Source: Fervidobacterium sp.
GTDB lineage: Bacteria > Thermotogota > Thermotogae > Thermotogales > Fervidobacteriaceae
Length of the DNA stretch: 8,394 nt
Assembly: GCA_003526765.1 (NCBI GenBank)
Contig: DPXZ01000143.1
Coordinates: 1-8,394 of the forward strand
Reading direction: 5' to 3'
The notes under the pieces are model-generated. The model saw only the letters and a list, made by a program, of their open reading frames with translations. It ran no database searches and was not told the origin of the DNA. Shown here piece by piece: positions 7,370 through 8,394 of this stretch. Each line of letters opens with the position of its first letter. Positions within the stretch are counted from its first letter, which is position 1. Both the position numbers and the translations under genes were made by a program.

Positions 7370-7409
7370 CCAACCACTCCACATTATGTTCTTTTACTCA
7401 ACTCTAAAT

Positions 7410-7418
7410 ATTATATCA
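7410..7418 (-). promoter_or_regulatory. Extended -10 promoter of the lipoprotein/propeller operon
   Basis: The minus strand reads TGATATAAT, a full extended -10 (TGn plus TATAAT). There is no good -35 at 17-18 bp, which extended -10 promoters can tolerate. Transcription would start near 7403, giving a leader of about 34 nt to the preferred ATG. Confidence 0.6.
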
Positions 7419-7435
7419 CAAATGATGCTAAGATA

Positions 7436-7444
7436 TGCTATAAT
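7436..7444 (+). promoter_or_regulatory. Extended -10 promoter of the divergent FN3/LVIVD gene
   Basis: TGCTATAAT on the plus strand is a full extended -10 with no clear -35. Transcription would start near 7451, giving a leader of about 46 nt. Its -10 hexamer lies 23 bp from the opposite-facing -10 hexamer, so the two promoters are back to back and their -35 regions overlap each other's -10 elements. Confidence 0.6.
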
Positions 7445-7496
7445 GAAATTACTTTAACTCCAAAGCAATGAACAACAATTATAGGGGGGATTACAT

Positions 7497-8394
7497 ATGA
7501 GATGTAAGATTCTACGTTTAGTAACCTTTGTAATGTTATTAATACCTCTTTTGCTCCTTGCACAGCAACCACCAAAGGCGGTTAGTGAGTTCAGTGCTCA
7601 AGTTCTGCCTTCTTTAACTGAAGTCAAACTAACTTGGAAAGATAACTCAACAGATGAAGATGGATTTAGAATCCTAAGAAGTACCAACAACGTTACTTGG
7701 ACTCAAATAGCTGTTCTACCAAGTAACACAATAACCTTCACAGATAAGGACTTACTACCAAAGACGAAGTATTACTACAGAATTCATGCATACAATGCCT
7801 ACGGACGTTCTGATAACGTCTCACTCGAGGTCTTTACAGGATTTGCACCTGCACAGCCGTTGGATATAGGAGCAGCATTTGTGAGTGATGGGGTAAGGAT
7901 TTCATGGAAAGATACGAGTGAATACGAAAGTGGTTACATAATAGAAAGAAAAATCGGAGAAGGTGGATGGCAAGAAATTATCAAGCTTCCTGAAAATAGC
8001 ACAGAATTCATTGATAAAGACATTTCAAAAGGAGGGACATATTATTACAGAGTCTATGCGGTAAACGAGCTTGGGAAAAGTGCACCATCACCAATTGTAA
8101 GTATCCTTGTCGTTCAACCGAGGGAAAAGATTATCGTCGATAATGTAGCTAAAGCGAAGCGAAACATCATTTTGGCTGCGACAAACGGAGGGATAGCACT
8201 ATATGACGTCTCTGAGCCATCTGCACCAAGTTTCTTAACACTCGTTGAGATGAAAAATGCACAGAGTGTATTCACATACAACAACTACGCATACGTAGCA
8301 GATGGAGAGAATGGTATAACAATCATCGATATAACTGACCCAGAAACTCCATTCAAAATCAGCTCATTCGACACTCCAGGATTTGCTTACAGCA
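7497..8394 (+). CDS. Secreted FN3-FN3-LVIVD propeller protein (3' end beyond window)
   Basis: The reading frame is open for 299 codons to the right edge, so the protein is incomplete. The ATG follows a strong AGGGGGG ribosome binding site (7483-7489) with a 7 nt spacer. Residues 1-22 are a Sec signal peptide (MRCKILR, then a LVTFVMLLIPLLLLA core, likely cut before QQ). Two FN3 domains follow at about 28-114 (TWKDNS, GFRILR, KYYYRIHAYN) and 117-206 (SWKDTS, GYIIERK, TYYYRVYAVN). From about residue 212 an LVIVD propeller begins, with repeat aspartates at 237 (LYDVSEPSAP) and 278 (IIDITDPETP). It is divergent from the lipoprotein operon and uses the same modules in reverse order relative to the 755-residue protein. 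FN3 unit 1 shares FSAQ-x-LPSL with lipoprotein FN3 unit 8. Function is unknown; an exported binding or scaffold role is inferred. Confidence 0.9.
   Translation, partial: MRCKILRLVTFVMLLIPLLLLAQQPPKAVSEFSAQVLPSLTEVKLTWKDNSTDEDGFRILRSTNNVTWTQIAVLPSNTITFTDKDLLPKTKYYYRIHAYNAYGRSDNVSLEVFTGFAPAQPLDIGAAFVSDGVRISWKDTSEYESGYIIERKIGEGGWQEIIKLPENSTEFIDKDISKGGTYYYRVYAVNELGKSAPSPIVSILVVQPREKIIVDNVAKAKRNIILAATNGGIALYDVSEPSAPSFLTLVEMKNAQSVFTYNNYAYVADGENGITIIDITDPETPFKISSFDTPGFAYS
7578..8114 (+). repeat. Two FN3-domain coding units of the divergent gene
   Basis: These are two FN3 units of about 88-90 codons with the same W-K-D-(N/T)-S, ER, F-x-D-K-D and YYYR-(I/V)-x-A signatures as the arrays in the minus-strand genes. 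This marks common origin of the modules on both sides of the divergent promoter. Confidence 0.87.
8130..8394 (+). repeat. Start of an LVIVD propeller (two blades visible)
   Basis: Two LVIVD-type repeats are visible before the sequence ends, with their aspartates 41 residues apart (237 and 278), the same spacing as in the 755-residue protein. AYVADGENG closely resembles AFVADGSNG in blade 6 of that protein. A full propeller would need about five more blades to the right. Confidence 0.8.

Noticed and set aside
7370..7384. Upstream ATG start for the lipoprotein (five extra codons)
   Set aside because: It has only a weak upstream ribosome binding site, and its codons overlap the GGAG that is well placed for the internal ATG at 7367-7369.

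Overview
The window looks like a piece of a Thermotogota chromosome, with Fervidobacterium the best guess. This is inferred from the style of the genes: an L33 beginning MRVQVGLKCEECG, a small two-cysteine OsmC, strong AGGAGG-type ribosome binding sites, moderately AT-rich DNA, and long secreted proteins built from bacterial FN3 and LVIVD modules. No database search backs the genus.

Left part (about 1-440, minus strand): a translation-related transcription unit. A perfect consensus promoter (TTGACA, 17 bp, TATAAT) drives tRNA-Thr(TGT), then tRNA-Tyr(GTA), then rpmG (ribosomal protein L33), which runs off the left edge. Just upstream on the same strand lies a compact OsmC-family peroxide-resistance gene (432-857), probably with its own promoter.

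Middle and right (about 990-8394): a locus of modular exported proteins that fills most of the window. Two minus-strand genes form an operon with a 29 bp gap. The first encodes a lipoprotein of about 1360 residues with two LPP20/FlgT-like N-terminal domains, a predicted beta domain between them, and ten tandem FN3 domains. The second encodes a 755-residue secreted protein with a seven-repeat LVIVD beta-propeller followed by five FN3 domains. A third gene (7497 to beyond the right edge) is transcribed divergently. It encodes a signal peptide, two FN3 domains and the start of an LVIVD propeller, so the domain order is the reverse of the 755-residue protein. About 127 bp separate the divergent starts, and two back-to-back extended -10 promoters lie there, so the genes may be co-regulated.

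The three exported proteins share closely related FN3 modules and probably form, or assemble on, a cell-envelope structure (periplasm or toga). That role is inference. No enzyme active site, transport machinery, phage, IS or CRISPR element is visible. The least ordinary content is this divergent FN3/LVIVD locus.
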